Below are positions 1 through 9,145 of a stretch of DNA of 64,000 nucleotides, one piece after another. The notes beneath the pieces were generated by a model that was given only the letters and a program-made list of their open reading frames with translations, was not told the DNA's origin and made no database searches. The DNA lies in NCBI RefSeq assembly GCF_016827595.1, contig NZ_JAECMS010000005.1:73277-137276 (forward strand). The letters run 5' to 3'. Position 1 is the stretch's first letter. Each line of letters starts with the position of its first letter. This stretch comes from Luteirhabdus pelagi (lineage in GTDB: Bacteria > Bacteroidota > Bacteroidia > Flavobacteriales > Flavobacteriaceae). The position numbers were made by a program, and so were the translations under genes.

Positions 1-771
1 GGTAGCCTGTAATATTCCAGAGCTCATTTGGATCAAAAAAAAGAACGTGCCATTTTTAAGTATAACCTTAACATATTTCTTGTCGAAGAGCCTAATATTC
101 GGTAAATAGTCAGGTCTTATAAAGCCGAAAAAATGAATGCTAAATCCAATTAAAATCAAAAATGGAATAAAGGAGTAAAGCATTCCTACATACCAAAGAT
201 TAACAGGTAAGTTGAACACCTTAAAACAAATTACCCCTACCATTATAAAAAAGTTAATGACCATAGGCATCAAAAAACTCATAGATGCCATTTTAAAGGA
301 ATAATAGATTTTACTGATAAGCTTAAGAACCATTTGTATAAGAAAAAAACCAAATACAAATAATGCTAATATGTTATAATTCAATTTATGCGAAGAAAGA
401 ATAGTATTCCAATCAAAAAATTGGTGTACTAGTAAGAGAATTCCGTATAAAGCTAATAAGAATAGGAATATCGTTATATACCCCGTTGAAATTATTGCTC
501 TAGCCTGATGGTGTTCTTCGCCAACTAATTTTTTTGTAAGCTCATTACGCAAACCATTTCCTAGCCCACCATCCAAAAAATTTATCCAGCTACAAATAGA
601 AAATATCGTTAGCCAAATACCATAATCATCCTTCCCCAGATACTGAAGTAAGAATGAAATAGTTACAATCGAGAATAATACCCCCAATGCATTGAACAGC
701 ATACCAAGTGCCGATTGCCTCACTAAAGGGCTTTTTACGCTTCTGGAGTAAAAATCGCTTAAAAAACCCAT
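1..771 (-). CDS. Oligosaccharide/polysaccharide flippase (Wzx-like), 3' part outside window
   Basis: An open frame of 257 codons runs from an ATG at 771 to the window edge without a stop, so only the N-terminal part is visible. The product begins MGFLSDFYSRSVKSPLVRQS and continues with strongly hydrophobic segments and the pattern LQYLGKDDYGIWLTIFS followed by a DGGLGNGLRNEL stretch. This is typical of MATE/MVF-superfamily flippases that move lipid-linked repeat units across the inner membrane. It lies 64 bp downstream of cysN in the same direction and is probably the last visible gene of the polysaccharide operon. The substrate cannot be told from sequence. Confidence 0.8.
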   Translation of the reverse strand, partial: MGFLSDFYSRSVKSPLVRQSALGMLFNALGVLFSIVTISFLLQYLGKDDYGIWLTIFSICSWINFLDGGLGNGLRNELTKKLVGEEHHQARAIISTGYITIFLFLLALYGILLLVHQFFDWNTILSSHKLNYNILALFVFGFFLIQMVLKLISKIYYSFKMASMSFLMPMVINFFIMVGVICFKVFNLPVNLWYVGMLYSFIPFLILIGFSIHFFGFIRPDYLPNIRLFDKKYVKVILKNGTFFFLIQMSSGILQAT

Positions 772-835
772 TTCTTTATAACTTTATTGGAATTGGAAGT
801 ATTGATTATAAGTCGTCTAATAGTAAGGGCTACCT

Positions 836-2092
836 TTACACTACCATTCCTGCCGCTACTGTGTCGTGGGTGGCAGGGTCAATCAAAATAAAACTACCTG
901 TAATTCGATTATCACGATATTCGTCCAACATCAACCGACGGGTGGTACGAATGGTAATTCGAGCAATGTCGTTCATGTTTAGCGAGTTGTCCTCTTCGTC
1001 TCTATTATATGTATTGATATCAATTTTGTATAACACGTCCTTAATCATAGCCTGTTGTTCATTGGAAGTATGAAGGATCGTATATTTTGCTCGAGGCTTT
1101 GCTGCCGTATTGCCCAACCAACAAACCATTGCACTAAATTCCTGCTCGGCCTTCGGCCTGTTATTCACTTTTACCAACATATCGCCACGCGACACATCGA
1201 GATCATCTTTTAAGGTTATGGTAACCGACATTGGAGCATAGGCTTCTTCTAATTCGCCAGAGGCTGTATCGATGCTTTCTATGGTTGAAGTAAAGCCTGA
1301 TGGCATTACTGCTATTTCATCATTTTTTCTGAAAATTCCACTAGCCACTCGGCCAGCATATCCTCTATAATCGCGATGTTCTTCACTTTGCGGACGAATA
1401 ACGGTCTGTACTGGAAACCGTGCATCAATTTTATTGATGTCGCTACTAATATGAAGGTTTTCCAAGGTATGTAACAGCGGCGCTCCCTGGTACCAATCCA
1501 TGTTTTCAGAACGATTCACCACATTATCACCCTTCAAGGCACTGATAGGCAGAAAGCGGATATCCTTTACATATAGTTTCGAAGAAAACTCTTCGAAATC
1601 GGCAACGATTTTATCGTACACTTCTTCACTGAAATCAACCAAGTCCATTTTATTGATACATACGATAATATGTGGAATTTGTAATAAGGAAGCGATGAAG
1701 GAATGGCGTTTGGTCTGTTCGATCACCCCGTGACGCGCATCAATAAGAATTAAGGCAGCATTGGCAGTTGAAGCTCCCGTTACCATGTTTCTGGTATATT
1801 GAATATGTCCCGGTGAATCCGCGATGATGAATTTTCGTTTAGGAGTTGTAAAATAACGGTAGGCCACATCGATTGTAATACCTTGTTCGCGCTCATCCCT
1901 TAATCCATCGGTAAATAAGGCAAGGTCGATACCTTCATGTCCTTTTTTCTGGCTTGTTGATGATACCGCTTCCAGCTGATCTTCAAAAATAGCTTTGCTA
2001 TCATATAGCAACCGCCCGATAAGGGTGCTTTTGCCATCGTCGACACTACCTGCCGTTGAAAATCGCAATAATTGATTATTAGTAATTTCCAT
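836..2092 (-). CDS. cysN: Sulfate adenylyltransferase, GTPase subunit (large subunit)
   Basis: With CysD this makes adenosine phosphosulfate from ATP and sulfate, driven by GTP hydrolysis. The 418-residue product shows the GTPase motifs: GSVDDGKST P-loop near the N-terminus, DSPGHIQYTRN (G3) and CINKMDLV (G4), then EF-Tu-like beta-barrel domains. The open frame extends upstream to 2179, but that overlaps cysD by about 70 bp. The ATG at 2092 leaves a 16 bp gap and gives the normal family length, so I chose it. There is no C-terminal CysC fusion; the kinase is a separate gene two places upstream. It is part of the PAPS block inside the polysaccharide operon. Confidence 0.93.
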   Translation of the reverse strand: MEITNNQLLRFSTAGSVDDGKSTLIGRLLYDSKAIFEDQLEAVSSTSQKKGHEGIDLALFTDGLRDEREQGITIDVAYRYFTTPKRKFIIADSPGHIQYTRNMVTGASTANAALILIDARHGVIEQTKRHSFIASLLQIPHIIVCINKMDLVDFSEEVYDKIVADFEEFSSKLYVKDIRFLPISALKGDNVVNRSENMDWYQGAPLLHTLENLHISSDINKIDARFPVQTVIRPQSEEHRDYRGYAGRVASGIFRKNDEIAVMPSGFTSTIESIDTASGELEEAYAPMSVTITLKDDLDVSRGDMLVKVNNRPKAEQEFSAMVCWLGNTAAKPRAKYTILHTSNEQQAMIKDVLYKIDINTYNRDEEDNSLNMNDIARITIRTTRRLMLDEYRDNRITGSFILIDPATHDTVAAGMVV

Positions 2093-2108
2093 ACTGCCTT
2101 GTCTATTT

Positions 2109-3014
2109 TTAAAAGTATCCTTGTCGTTTTCTATCCTCCATAGCGGTTTCGCTTCGCTTATCGTCGGTACGGTTGCCACGTTCCGTTTGCTTCATCGCAG
2201 AAACTTCCAGAGCTATTTTTGCAACATTGTCTGCCTCAGATTCAATTCCGCCAGTGATGGTAATATCGCCTAAGGTTCTGAATCGAATTTTCTTCTTAAC
2301 AATTTCCTCGCCTTCTTCCAATTTCAAAAACTCTGAAACCGGAATCCAAGAGTTATTGCGCCAAACGACCTCGCGTTCATGAGCAAAGTAAAGTGAGGGA
2401 ATTTCAATTTGTTCCCGTTGGATATAGTTCCAAACATCCATTTCGGTCCAATTACTAATGGGAAATGCCCGGAAATGCTCGCCTTCGAAGTGCTTTCCAT
2501 TCAATATATTCCATAGTTCTGGGCGTTGGTTCTTGGGGTCCCATTGTCCGAAGTCGTCACGATGCGAAAAGAATCGTTCTTTAGCGCGTGATTTCTCTTC
2601 ATCCCGACGTCCTCCACCAATCGCACAATCTACGTTATTGTCTGCAATGGCATCCAGTAATGTTGTAATTTGCAAGGCGTTTCGGGTTGCATTTTTTCCT
2701 TTCTCCTCTGCAACCCTACCCTGATCTATAGATTTCTGAACGGACCCTACAATTAATTGCACACCGAGTTTATCGACTAAATCATCCCTGAAAGCTATGG
2801 TTTCTGGAAAATTATGCCCTGTGTCCACGTGCATTAATGGAAAAGGTATTTTAGCAGGGTAAAATGCTTTTTTAGCGAGATGCGTTACGATTATAGAGTC
2901 TTTTCCACCGGAAAATAAAATTACTGGATTCTCGAATTGCGACCAAACTTCACGCAATATGTAGATGGCTTCAGACTCCAATTCATCCAAATAGTTCAGA
3001 TAATACTTACTCAT
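2109..3014 (-). CDS. cysD: Sulfate adenylyltransferase, small subunit
   Basis: Catalytic PP-loop subunit of ATP sulfurylase. The ATP-binding motif LFSGGKDSIIVTHLA is near residue 45, followed by the family pattern MHVDTGHNFPET and an arginine-rich GGGRRDEEKSRAKER segment. The frame extends to a TTG at 3044, but that start overlaps cysC; the ATG at 3014 (MSKYYLNYLDELESEAIYIL) gives 301 residues and the same 4 bp gap seen between the neighbouring genes. It is co-transcribed with cysC and cysN. No assimilatory reductase genes (cysH, cysI, cysJ) are present in the window, which favours use of PAPS for sulfation over cysteine synthesis. Confidence 0.94.
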   Translation of the reverse strand: MSKYYLNYLDELESEAIYILREVWSQFENPVILFSGGKDSIIVTHLAKKAFYPAKIPFPLMHVDTGHNFPETIAFRDDLVDKLGVQLIVGSVQKSIDQGRVAEEKGKNATRNALQITTLLDAIADNNVDCAIGGGRRDEEKSRAKERFFSHRDDFGQWDPKNQRPELWNILNGKHFEGEHFRAFPISNWTEMDVWNYIQREQIEIPSLYFAHEREVVWRNNSWIPVSEFLKLEEGEEIVKKKIRFRTLGDITITGGIESEADNVAKIALEVSAMKQTERGNRTDDKRSETAMEDRKRQGYF

Positions 3015-3018
3015 TTTT

Positions 3019-3615
3019 TTACTTTTCTGATAGCTTCGTTTCAATATGCCTCCATATCATAGCAACCGATTCCTCTACAGAGGTTTCAGAAGTATCGATA
3101 CGTACATCGGGATTTAACGGTGGTTCATACGGGGCATTAACACCCGTAAAATCTTTAATCAGACCTTTTCTTGCTTTTGCATAAAGCCCTTTTACATCCC
3201 TTCTTTCGCATTCCTCTAAAGGGGTATCTACAAAAATTTCGACAAAGTTAACATCTTTAACCGTCTTTTTGACCTTTTCGCGATCCTTTTTATAGGGAGA
3301 CACGAATGCTGAAAGCACCACTAAACCAGCGTCTACCATCAAATTTGATACCTCAGCGATCCGTCTAATATTCTCGGAGCGATCCTCTGGAGAGAATGTC
3401 AAGTCACTGTTCAGTCCTTTCCGAACATTATCGCCATCTAAAGTGTAGGTGTGAATTCCTTTTTTCTGAAGTGTTTGTTCCAATGCATTAGCGATTGTCG
3501 ACTTTCCAGATCCCGATAAGCCGGTAAACCACAATAACATGCCCTTATGCCCCATTAGCTCGGCTCTCATAGTTCTGTTTACGCTAAAATTGTGCTTTAT
3601 GATGTTTTCTTCCAT
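3019..3615 (-). CDS. cysC: Adenylylsulfate (APS) kinase
   Basis: Phosphorylates APS to PAPS, the universal sulfate donor. The 198-residue protein has Walker [10 protein letters not shown] near residue 32, LDGDNVRKGLNSDLTFS for substrate binding, and the RRDVKGLYAKARKG and FTGVNAPYEPP motifs characteristic of CysC. It is a stand-alone kinase, 4 bp upstream of cysD and 4 bp downstream of the DUF2061 gene, so translation of the block is probably coupled. Having a PAPS-forming kinase in an operon with polysaccharide export genes is the main evidence for carbohydrate sulfation. Confidence 0.95.
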   Translation of the reverse strand: MEENIIKHNFSVNRTMRAELMGHKGMLLWFTGLSGSGKSTIANALEQTLQKKGIHTYTLDGDNVRKGLNSDLTFSPEDRSENIRRIAEVSNLMVDAGLVVLSAFVSPYKKDREKVKKTVKDVNFVEIFVDTPLEECERRDVKGLYAKARKGLIKDFTGVNAPYEPPLNPDVRIDTSETSVEESVAMIWRHIETKLSEK

Positions 3616-3619
3616 ATCC

Positions 3620-4072
3620 TTATTTTTTTCTAAAAAGAAAACCCCTAATCTTCCCCAATGGGATTTTTAACCAAAATCGCTCATGAAAATAATACAATAT
3701 AAACTTAGTTAAAAGCTCTGAAAGTGCTATAAGTAACGCAATTTCGTCGAAGTTTTCTAAGATCGCTCCAGAAATTATAAAGGTTCCTGTAGTCGCAATT
3801 ATGCGCCATACTATCGTTTTATACAATACGGTCCTGGATTCGGTGTTTTTTCCCTTCAAAGCTCCCTGCCACGCCCTTTCGTGAACATAATAGATTCCTA
3901 ATTTAATCAGGAATTCGGCAACACCAATTTTCATGGCATTATCAACACTACATCTTCCAGCTAAGCATGTTATAAGAAGTACTATAAGTATGGTATCTAT
4001 GGTGGCTACAATTCGCCATGATACGCCCTTCAAAATACTGCGGTAATGCGATTCGCTTTTGTAAGCTGTCAA
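3620..4072 (-). CDS. Membrane protein with two DUF2061 repeats
   Basis: A 150-residue membrane protein built from two similar halves. Residues ~10-75 contain ILKGVSWRIVATIDTILIVLL and end KLGIYYVHERAW; residues ~80-145 contain YKTIVWRIIATTGTFIISGAI and end KFILYYFHERFW. The W-R-I-x-A-T and YY-x-HER-x-W signatures are the hallmark of DUF2061, whose function is unknown. Such proteins are often found beside sulfate-activation genes. Here it sits between cysQ and cysC with 4 bp gaps on each side. A role in sulfate or anion movement across the inner membrane is an inference from context only. Confidence 0.8.
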   Translation of the reverse strand: MTAYKSESHYRSILKGVSWRIVATIDTILIVLLITCLAGRCSVDNAMKIGVAEFLIKLGIYYVHERAWQGALKGKNTESRTVLYKTIVWRIIATTGTFIISGAILENFDEIALLIALSELLTKFILYYFHERFWLKIPLGKIRGFLFRKK

Positions 4073-4076
4073 GAGG

Positions 4077-4880
4077 CTAATTTCTAACGGTTACCAAGAA
4101 GTGTGGATTCAGTAAATTTTCCTTATTATACTGTAACGGAACATTTTTCGGAACTGTATTTACCAAAACACCTACAGCTTCGCAAATTGCTTGTCCCGCA
4201 GCAGTGTCCCATTCCATAGTAGGAGCAAATCGAGGATATATGTCTGCCGCTCCTTCCGCAACTAGACAAAACTTTAAGGAGCTTCCAATCGAAACCATCT
4301 CTACTGCCCTCTTCTCAGCCATATCATTTACAAATGCTTTAGTCTCTTCATTCAAATGCGACCTGCTTCCCACAATCTTAGTAGTTGTTGTTTGCGATCT
4401 TTTTGGACGAATGGCCTCAGCGCGCTCGATAATACTAGAAACAGTTTCTTTGGCATCTTTCACTTCAACCTTATAAGATGCGGAACTATTATGATCGGTG
4501 AAGTATAGTATTTTGCTAACGGGAACAAAAATCACCCCCAGTTTTGGCTGGCCATTTTCAATAAGCGCAATGTTGACCGTAAATTCCCCATTGCGTTTTA
4601 TGAATTCCTTTGTTCCGTCTAAGGGATCTACAATCCAGCACTTTGTCCAACCCTTTCTTTCTTTGTATGAAGTTTGCTTGCTCTCTTCACTAATAATTGG
4701 AATTCCCGTTTCACTTAGAAAAGAAACGATACGATCGTTTGCCATCTTATCGGCTATTGTAAGCGGTGAATTGTCGTCTTTTTCAACTATCGTAAAATCG
4801 TCTTTACCATAGACCTCCATGATATCATCTCCAGCCGAAATTGCTGATTTTACCGCAAGTTTTAAAAAGGATATATCCAT
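4077..4880 (-). CDS. cysQ: 3'(2'),5'-bisphosphate nucleotidase
   Basis: Hydrolyses PAP, the by-product of PAPS-dependent sulfotransferases, to AMP and so relieves product inhibition. The 267-residue inositol monophosphatase-fold protein shows metal-binding motifs in family order: EKDDNSPLTIADKMAN, IISEES (E near residue 63), WIVDPLDGTKEF, and WDTAAGQAICEAVG near the C-terminus. It lies 8 bp after the Wzz-like gene. In this operon, without sulfite-producing reductases, it most likely serves sulfotransferases acting on a polysaccharide. Confidence 0.93.
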   Translation of the reverse strand: MDISFLKLAVKSAISAGDDIMEVYGKDDFTIVEKDDNSPLTIADKMANDRIVSFLSETGIPIISEESKQTSYKERKGWTKCWIVDPLDGTKEFIKRNGEFTVNIALIENGQPKLGVIFVPVSKILYFTDHNSSASYKVEVKDAKETVSSIIERAEAIRPKRSQTTTTKIVGSRSHLNEETKAFVNDMAEKRAVEMVSIGSSLKFCLVAEGAADIYPRFAPTMEWDTAAGQAICEAVGVLVNTVPKNVPLQYNKENLLNPHFLVTVRN

Positions 4881-4888
4881 GTAAATAC

Positions 4889-5974
4889 TTATTTCTTCAA
4901 ATAGGCTTTAACCTCTGGATAAAATTGTTTGAAAAGTATAAATGTCAAGCCCATCACAAATCCTATTACTATAAATACGAATATTATAAGGATTTTGTTG
5001 GGTGCACTAGGTTCATTTGGAAGTGTAACAGGCTTTAAGGTCGTAAAGACAGGGGTATCTTGTTTAACTTTTAACTTAGCGTTTTCCAATTCCCCGGATA
5101 ATTGAATATAAAGATTGTACGCCAAGTCATATTCATCTTCCAATTGCTTAGCTCTATTCTGTGAAATGGCAGTAATAATATTCTTATTGCGATCATTAAA
5201 TGCCGCTAGTTGGCCTCTCTTACTGAAATAGCTCTCTTCCGCCTCTTCATAGCGCTCCTGAATATATTCCAGTTCTTGTTTGGCTTTCTGAATATTGTAG
5301 TTTAGTACAAACTCTTGCAACAGCTCTTTTGTTTTCTGCGTTATCTGTGCAGAAACGTAAGGGTCGCGCATGGTAGAAGAAATTTCGATGTAACCTTCAT
5401 CTTCGTTAATTGCAATGAACAATCTATCGTATAAGCATTCCAGCAATTTTTTCTCCGAAGAATCAATACTATAAATGGCAGAATCATTTTTAACTTTTGG
5501 GACCGTGGCTTTCTTCTCGGAAGAAAAACTTTTACTCAATGTCCCTGGCAAGCCAATTGTGTATTTCTTAATAGCCTGGAGTGTCGATTTCGATTCTACC
5601 TCTTCAATATAATAGGAAAGCGGCACACTGTCTTTTTCCTTAAGAGTGATTGGCATTTTCAGCAACTCTTTCTGAAAAGGGGCACTTTTTATAATGATTG
5701 GATATTGAACAGGGTATATTAGGTTTTCATTTGAACCACCAATATCCAAACCTACTAAAGCCGCGATTCCACTAATTTTTTTTCCAATTTTTTTCTCGGA
5801 AGAGATTTGGGAAATAAAATAGGTTGAGGAGCTGTATTGTTTCGGACTTAACATTGCGAAAATAATTCCCAACACTAAGAATACAAGCACAAAGACTATA
5901 ATCTTCTTTCTTTTGGAATATAAAAGAGATAAGATCTCTTTGGTTTCAATTGATTGAAGCTGATTTTTACTCAT
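4889..5974 (-). CDS. Wzz-like chain-length determinant / polysaccharide co-polymerase
   Basis: 361 residues with the two-helix layout of the Wzz family: an inner-membrane helix at ~24-42, a large periplasmic segment with coiled-coil character (QELEYIQERYEEAEESYFSKRG) and a second helix at ~327-348 preceded by the proline-rich LPNEPSAPNK motif. No cytoplasmic tyrosine kinase domain is attached. It is expected to control polymer length and link the polymerase to the outer-membrane exporter. Its ATG overlaps the stop of the upstream exporter gene by one base, which indicates translational coupling. Confidence 0.85.
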   Translation of the reverse strand: MSKNQLQSIETKEILSLLYSKRKKIIVFVLVFLVLGIIFAMLSPKQYSSSTYFISQISSEKKIGKKISGIAALVGLDIGGSNENLIYPVQYPIIIKSAPFQKELLKMPITLKEKDSVPLSYYIEEVESKSTLQAIKKYTIGLPGTLSKSFSSEKKATVPKVKNDSAIYSIDSSEKKLLECLYDRLFIAINEDEGYIEISSTMRDPYVSAQITQKTKELLQEFVLNYNIQKAKQELEYIQERYEEAEESYFSKRGQLAAFNDRNKNIITAISQNRAKQLEDEYDLAYNLYIQLSGELENAKLKVKQDTPVFTTLKPVTLPNEPSAPNKILIIFVFIVIGFVMGLTFILFKQFYPEVKAYLKK

Positions 5975-8403
5975 TATTGCAGTAATCTATCAATTAATAA
6001 GCCTAGGGTGGTCAGACCGGTACTAATACCGACAACTTCTTGAGCAGAAATCTTGTTTCGATCCTCCGGCTTTTGAGGAACCAATATTACAGCTCCAGGT
6101 CTAAGCTTTGGATAACTTCTGAAAAATAAAAACTGTTTAGTAGATGCAATATCGCCATTGGCATACACCACATAGGTTTTATTCTTTTTAGCATCGGTTG
6201 CAAAGCCACCAGATTTATCGATATAATCGCGAAGGCTGTAGGATTTGTCGAACCGAACCAAGGAAGGTGCCAATACTTCGCCTTCTACCTTAACCGTTTC
6301 TTTAAGGGAAGGAATAATGAGTCGGTCACCATTTTTCAAAACCATGTTGTATTTTGAACTTGGTTCCTCCAGAATTTTTTTTAAGTCAATTCCAACCCTG
6401 AACTCACGCTTATTCCTAATGTCTTCTTCCTCTAGTTCAGTATCATCGTTTAAATTGTTAAACGTAACTTCCTGACCTTCGGCTTTATAAAATGGATTTA
6501 GTCGTACCAATGTAGCGCCTTGTACGAAAGCATATGGCGACAGTCCACCAGCGAGTTCAACCAAATCAGAAATTTTGGCGTTTTTATTTTCAACGACATA
6601 AGCACCAGGATAATTAACCTCGCCGTTCACCATCACATTTTTTTCATCGGAGACTCCTCTCAAATAGCGTACGGAAACCCTATCGCCAGGCCCTAATATA
6701 AAGCTTTCGCCGCCCTCTAGTTCCAGTGTACCATTAGCACTAATATTGAAGCTCTGGGAAAGGGTTTCGAACTCATTGTCGGTAACTTTTCGGAAAACAT
6801 CGATTTGGTTAACATTTGCTCCTTCTTGAAAACCTCCCGCCATAATAACCAGATCTTCTATAGACAGGCTTTCAATATAAGGAAAACTACCAGGGCTATT
6901 AACCGCCCCGTTGATGCTAACCATCCGTTCCTCTTGTAAATCGTATTTATTAAAAATCTTTACACGGTCATCTGGCTTAAGGGGTAAATTCATATTACCG
7001 CTTATAACATCTCTAATGGAAAACGCGGTAACACTTTCGGTAACACCATCCTCTGTACTGTACAGCAATCCTCTTTCCAGAAAGGCATCATCTTTAACCC
7101 CCGCGGCTTTTTCAATTAAATCTTCAACTGTAAGTCCCTCCGTATATTCGTATGTGCCAGGCCGATAAACAGCACCTTCAATTCTGATTCTATTTTCAAA
7201 CTTGTCGATTATTTGCCGGACATTAATAATATCACCATCCTGTAACGGAATAGTATTGGCGTTCTCTACAATTATTTCACGGATCACTTTACGGTCGCCC
7301 TGAATGCGCTCCAAAACAACACGCTCCTTATATGCATTAGACGTAAAGCCACTGGTAAATTTCAGCAAATCTGAAAAGCTTTCATCGGGCAGTAATTCAA
7401 AAATGCCTGGTCGTTTTACTGCACCTGTAATGGTTACTCTCGATACATAAGGCTGCACGATAATGATATCTTGATCTTGAAGGGTTTTATTACCTTCCTG
7501 TGAGCCATTCACTAAATAATCATATATATCGAAGAAAACTATCTCTTCACCATTTCTAACCAATTTCACCTTTCTCATGGTTCCCTGTTTAGTGGGACCT
7601 CCTGACGCATATAAAGCATTTAAAACCGTAGAAAGCGCACTAAGATTATAGGTACCAGGAACTTCTACCTGTCCGATAATATTTACTTGGACAGTCCTAA
7701 CGCTAGAAAGCGCTACGTTTACAAAAACCTTGTAAGGACTGTTGTCGGAGGCATTGATTCCCGCATAGATTTGCTTTAATCGCGATCGAACTACTTCTCT
7801 CGCTTCTTTCATCGTAAAACCACTAACAAATACTGGTCCTACAGTCGGGATACGGATGGCTCCTTCTCGGTTTACCTGAAGTGTATAGTTATTTTCCGCA
7901 GCACCCCAAATATTTACAACAAGCTCATCGCCAGGGCCAAGCTCGTAATTGGCAGGGGTAGCCAGATTCTGATTCGGAGAAAAACTTATATTGGGATTAT
8001 TAAAAAAATCGTAACCGAACAATGCGGCGGTATCTGTTTTTTCTTTCTTTTGGACTAATACTGGCTCCTGCCCCATTTCATTGGTCGAGTCGATTGCCAA
8101 TTCATCTTGCGTTACCGTAACGTTTTCACCAACAGAACTATCAGTTTGAATCCTTCGCAATCGTCGTTCGAACTTCGCTATTTTCGAAGCGGAAACACCT
8201 TTTGCAACAGCAATGGTCTTTAGCTGTTCCAACGTATATCCCTCGGCCTTTGCTTGCTCCCAGTATTGCATGATCTGTGCATCTGAGAGATCGTCAACTT
8301 CAGTATTCATCAAGTTCGAGGGAACCTGTGCAAATGCTACACTTCCAATCATCAGTAAAACCAGCAAACTTATGTTTGTTAGTTTTTTAAAAAATAACTT
8401 CAT
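5974..8403 (-). CDS. Polysaccharide export protein with multiple SLBB domains (Wza-like)
   Basis: 809-residue secreted outer-membrane exporter. A signal peptide ends around VAFAQ (residue 26). The polysaccharide export domain follows at ~150-240 (YELGPGDELVVNIWGAAEN). Then come six SLBB beta-grasp repeats, each recognisable by a G-x-V-x-x-PG core (IIGQVEVPGTY, ITGAVKRPGIF, IEGAVYRPGTY, INGAVNSPGSF, VNGEVNYPGAY, VEGEVLAPSLV). The C-terminus is hydrophobic. The protein is about twice the length of E. coli Wza, as is usual for this phylum. It is the first gene of the operon, with a promoter box about 65 bp upstream. Confidence 0.92.
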   Translation of the reverse strand: MKLFFKKLTNISLLVLLMIGSVAFAQVPSNLMNTEVDDLSDAQIMQYWEQAKAEGYTLEQLKTIAVAKGVSASKIAKFERRLRRIQTDSSVGENVTVTQDELAIDSTNEMGQEPVLVQKKEKTDTAALFGYDFFNNPNISFSPNQNLATPANYELGPGDELVVNIWGAAENNYTLQVNREGAIRIPTVGPVFVSGFTMKEAREVVRSRLKQIYAGINASDNSPYKVFVNVALSSVRTVQVNIIGQVEVPGTYNLSALSTVLNALYASGGPTKQGTMRKVKLVRNGEEIVFFDIYDYLVNGSQEGNKTLQDQDIIIVQPYVSRVTITGAVKRPGIFELLPDESFSDLLKFTSGFTSNAYKERVVLERIQGDRKVIREIIVENANTIPLQDGDIINVRQIIDKFENRIRIEGAVYRPGTYEYTEGLTVEDLIEKAAGVKDDAFLERGLLYSTEDGVTESVTAFSIRDVISGNMNLPLKPDDRVKIFNKYDLQEERMVSINGAVNSPGSFPYIESLSIEDLVIMAGGFQEGANVNQIDVFRKVTDNEFETLSQSFNISANGTLELEGGESFILGPGDRVSVRYLRGVSDEKNVMVNGEVNYPGAYVVENKNAKISDLVELAGGLSPYAFVQGATLVRLNPFYKAEGQEVTFNNLNDDTELEEEDIRNKREFRVGIDLKKILEEPSSKYNMVLKNGDRLIIPSLKETVKVEGEVLAPSLVRFDKSYSLRDYIDKSGGFATDAKKNKTYVVYANGDIASTKQFLFFRSYPKLRPGAVILVPQKPEDRNKISAQEVVGISTGLTTLGLLIDRLLQ

Positions 8404-8468
8404 TAGGTTGTTCTATTTGCTTTACCGGAGCGATACTCTATATCGACAACGGTGGTGTAATAATTGCG

Positions 8469-8476
8469 CAAAGATA
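8469..8476 (-). promoter_or_regulatory. Candidate -7 box for the polysaccharide/sulfation operon
   Basis: The minus strand reads TATCTTTG, an exact match to the Bacteroidota -7 consensus TAnnTTTG, 65 bp upstream of the first gene. I do not see a well-spaced -33 TTG. Confidence 0.5.
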
Positions 8477-8581
8477 ACCAATTATAGTATAGTTAGTAAT
8501 AGGAATCAAGACTAAATCCTAAGAGTATCTCATACGATTGAGGACTTCTACGTTAAAATAAAACTAAACTATCACTTTTCA

Positions 8582-8612
8582 TTGCATTCACTCGTCCTCC
8601 CCGCTATCTTTG
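8582..8612 (+). promoter_or_regulatory. Promoter of dps (-33 TTG / -7 TAnnTTTG)
   Basis: TTG at 8582-8584 and TATCTTTG at 8605-8612 are separated by 20 bp, which fits the Bacteroidota primary sigma factor. The predicted transcript starts around 8618, giving a ~10 nt leader before the ATG at 8629. Confidence 0.7.
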
Positions 8613-8628
8613 TGTTAAAACATACAAC

Positions 8629-9120
8629 ATGAGCTATTTAAATCTAGATAAGGCAAAAATAAATGATACTGCCAGTGAACTTAATATCCTCTTGGCAGAT
8701 TATCATTTGTATTACCAAAAGCTACGTAACTTTCATTGGAACATCGTAGGTAGAAATTTCTTCGACCTTCACGAAAAGTTTGAAGAAATGTACGATGATG
8801 CAAAATTGAAAGTTGATGAAATCGCAGAGCGTATTCTAACCCTTCGCTATCAGCCCATTAGTAATTATTCGGATTATTTAAAGCAATCGAATCTTAGCGA
8901 ATCACCCTCTCGGACAAAAGACGAGGAAATGGTGAAAATTTTATTGGAAGACCACGGTAAGATTTTAATCCAAATGCGAAAAGTTATCGAAAAAGCTGAA
9001 GCGGCAGGCGATGAAGGTACCATCGATATGATTGGCGCATACATCGGCGATATCGAAAAAATAAGTTGGATGCTTGATGCATGGACCATGAAACCATCCG
9101 ATACGCACCCAACAACCTAA
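8629..9120 (+). CDS. dps: Dps-family DNA-binding ferritin-like protein
   Basis: 163-residue mini-ferritin that oxidises and stores iron with peroxide and protects DNA under stress. The inter-subunit ferroxidase ligands are visible in the expected spacing: H36 and H48 in NFHWNIVGRNFFDLHEKFE, E52, D63 and E67 in KVDEIAERI. The DNA-binding lysine tail at the N-terminus is short. It has its own promoter and a terminator, so it is a single-gene transcript. OxyR- or iron-type regulation is usual for the family, but I see no clear operator. Confidence 0.93.
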   Translation: MSYLNLDKAKINDTASELNILLADYHLYYQKLRNFHWNIVGRNFFDLHEKFEEMYDDAKLKVDEIAERILTLRYQPISNYSDYLKQSNLSESPSRTKDEEMVKILLEDHGKILIQMRKVIEKAEAAGDEGTIDMIGAYIGDIEKISWMLDAWTMKPSDTHPTT

Positions 9121-9145
9121 TAGGTACTAGACATAAACAGCCAAG

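Noticed and set aside
2093-2179. Longer N-terminus of CysN starting at 2179
   Set aside because: It overlaps cysD by about 70 bp and adds 29 residues without family character; the ATG at 2092 fits spacing and length.
836-4812. Plus-strand ORFs antisense to the sulfate and polysaccharide genes
   Set aside because: Frame shadows of well-supported minus-strand genes; they have no promoter or protein family character.
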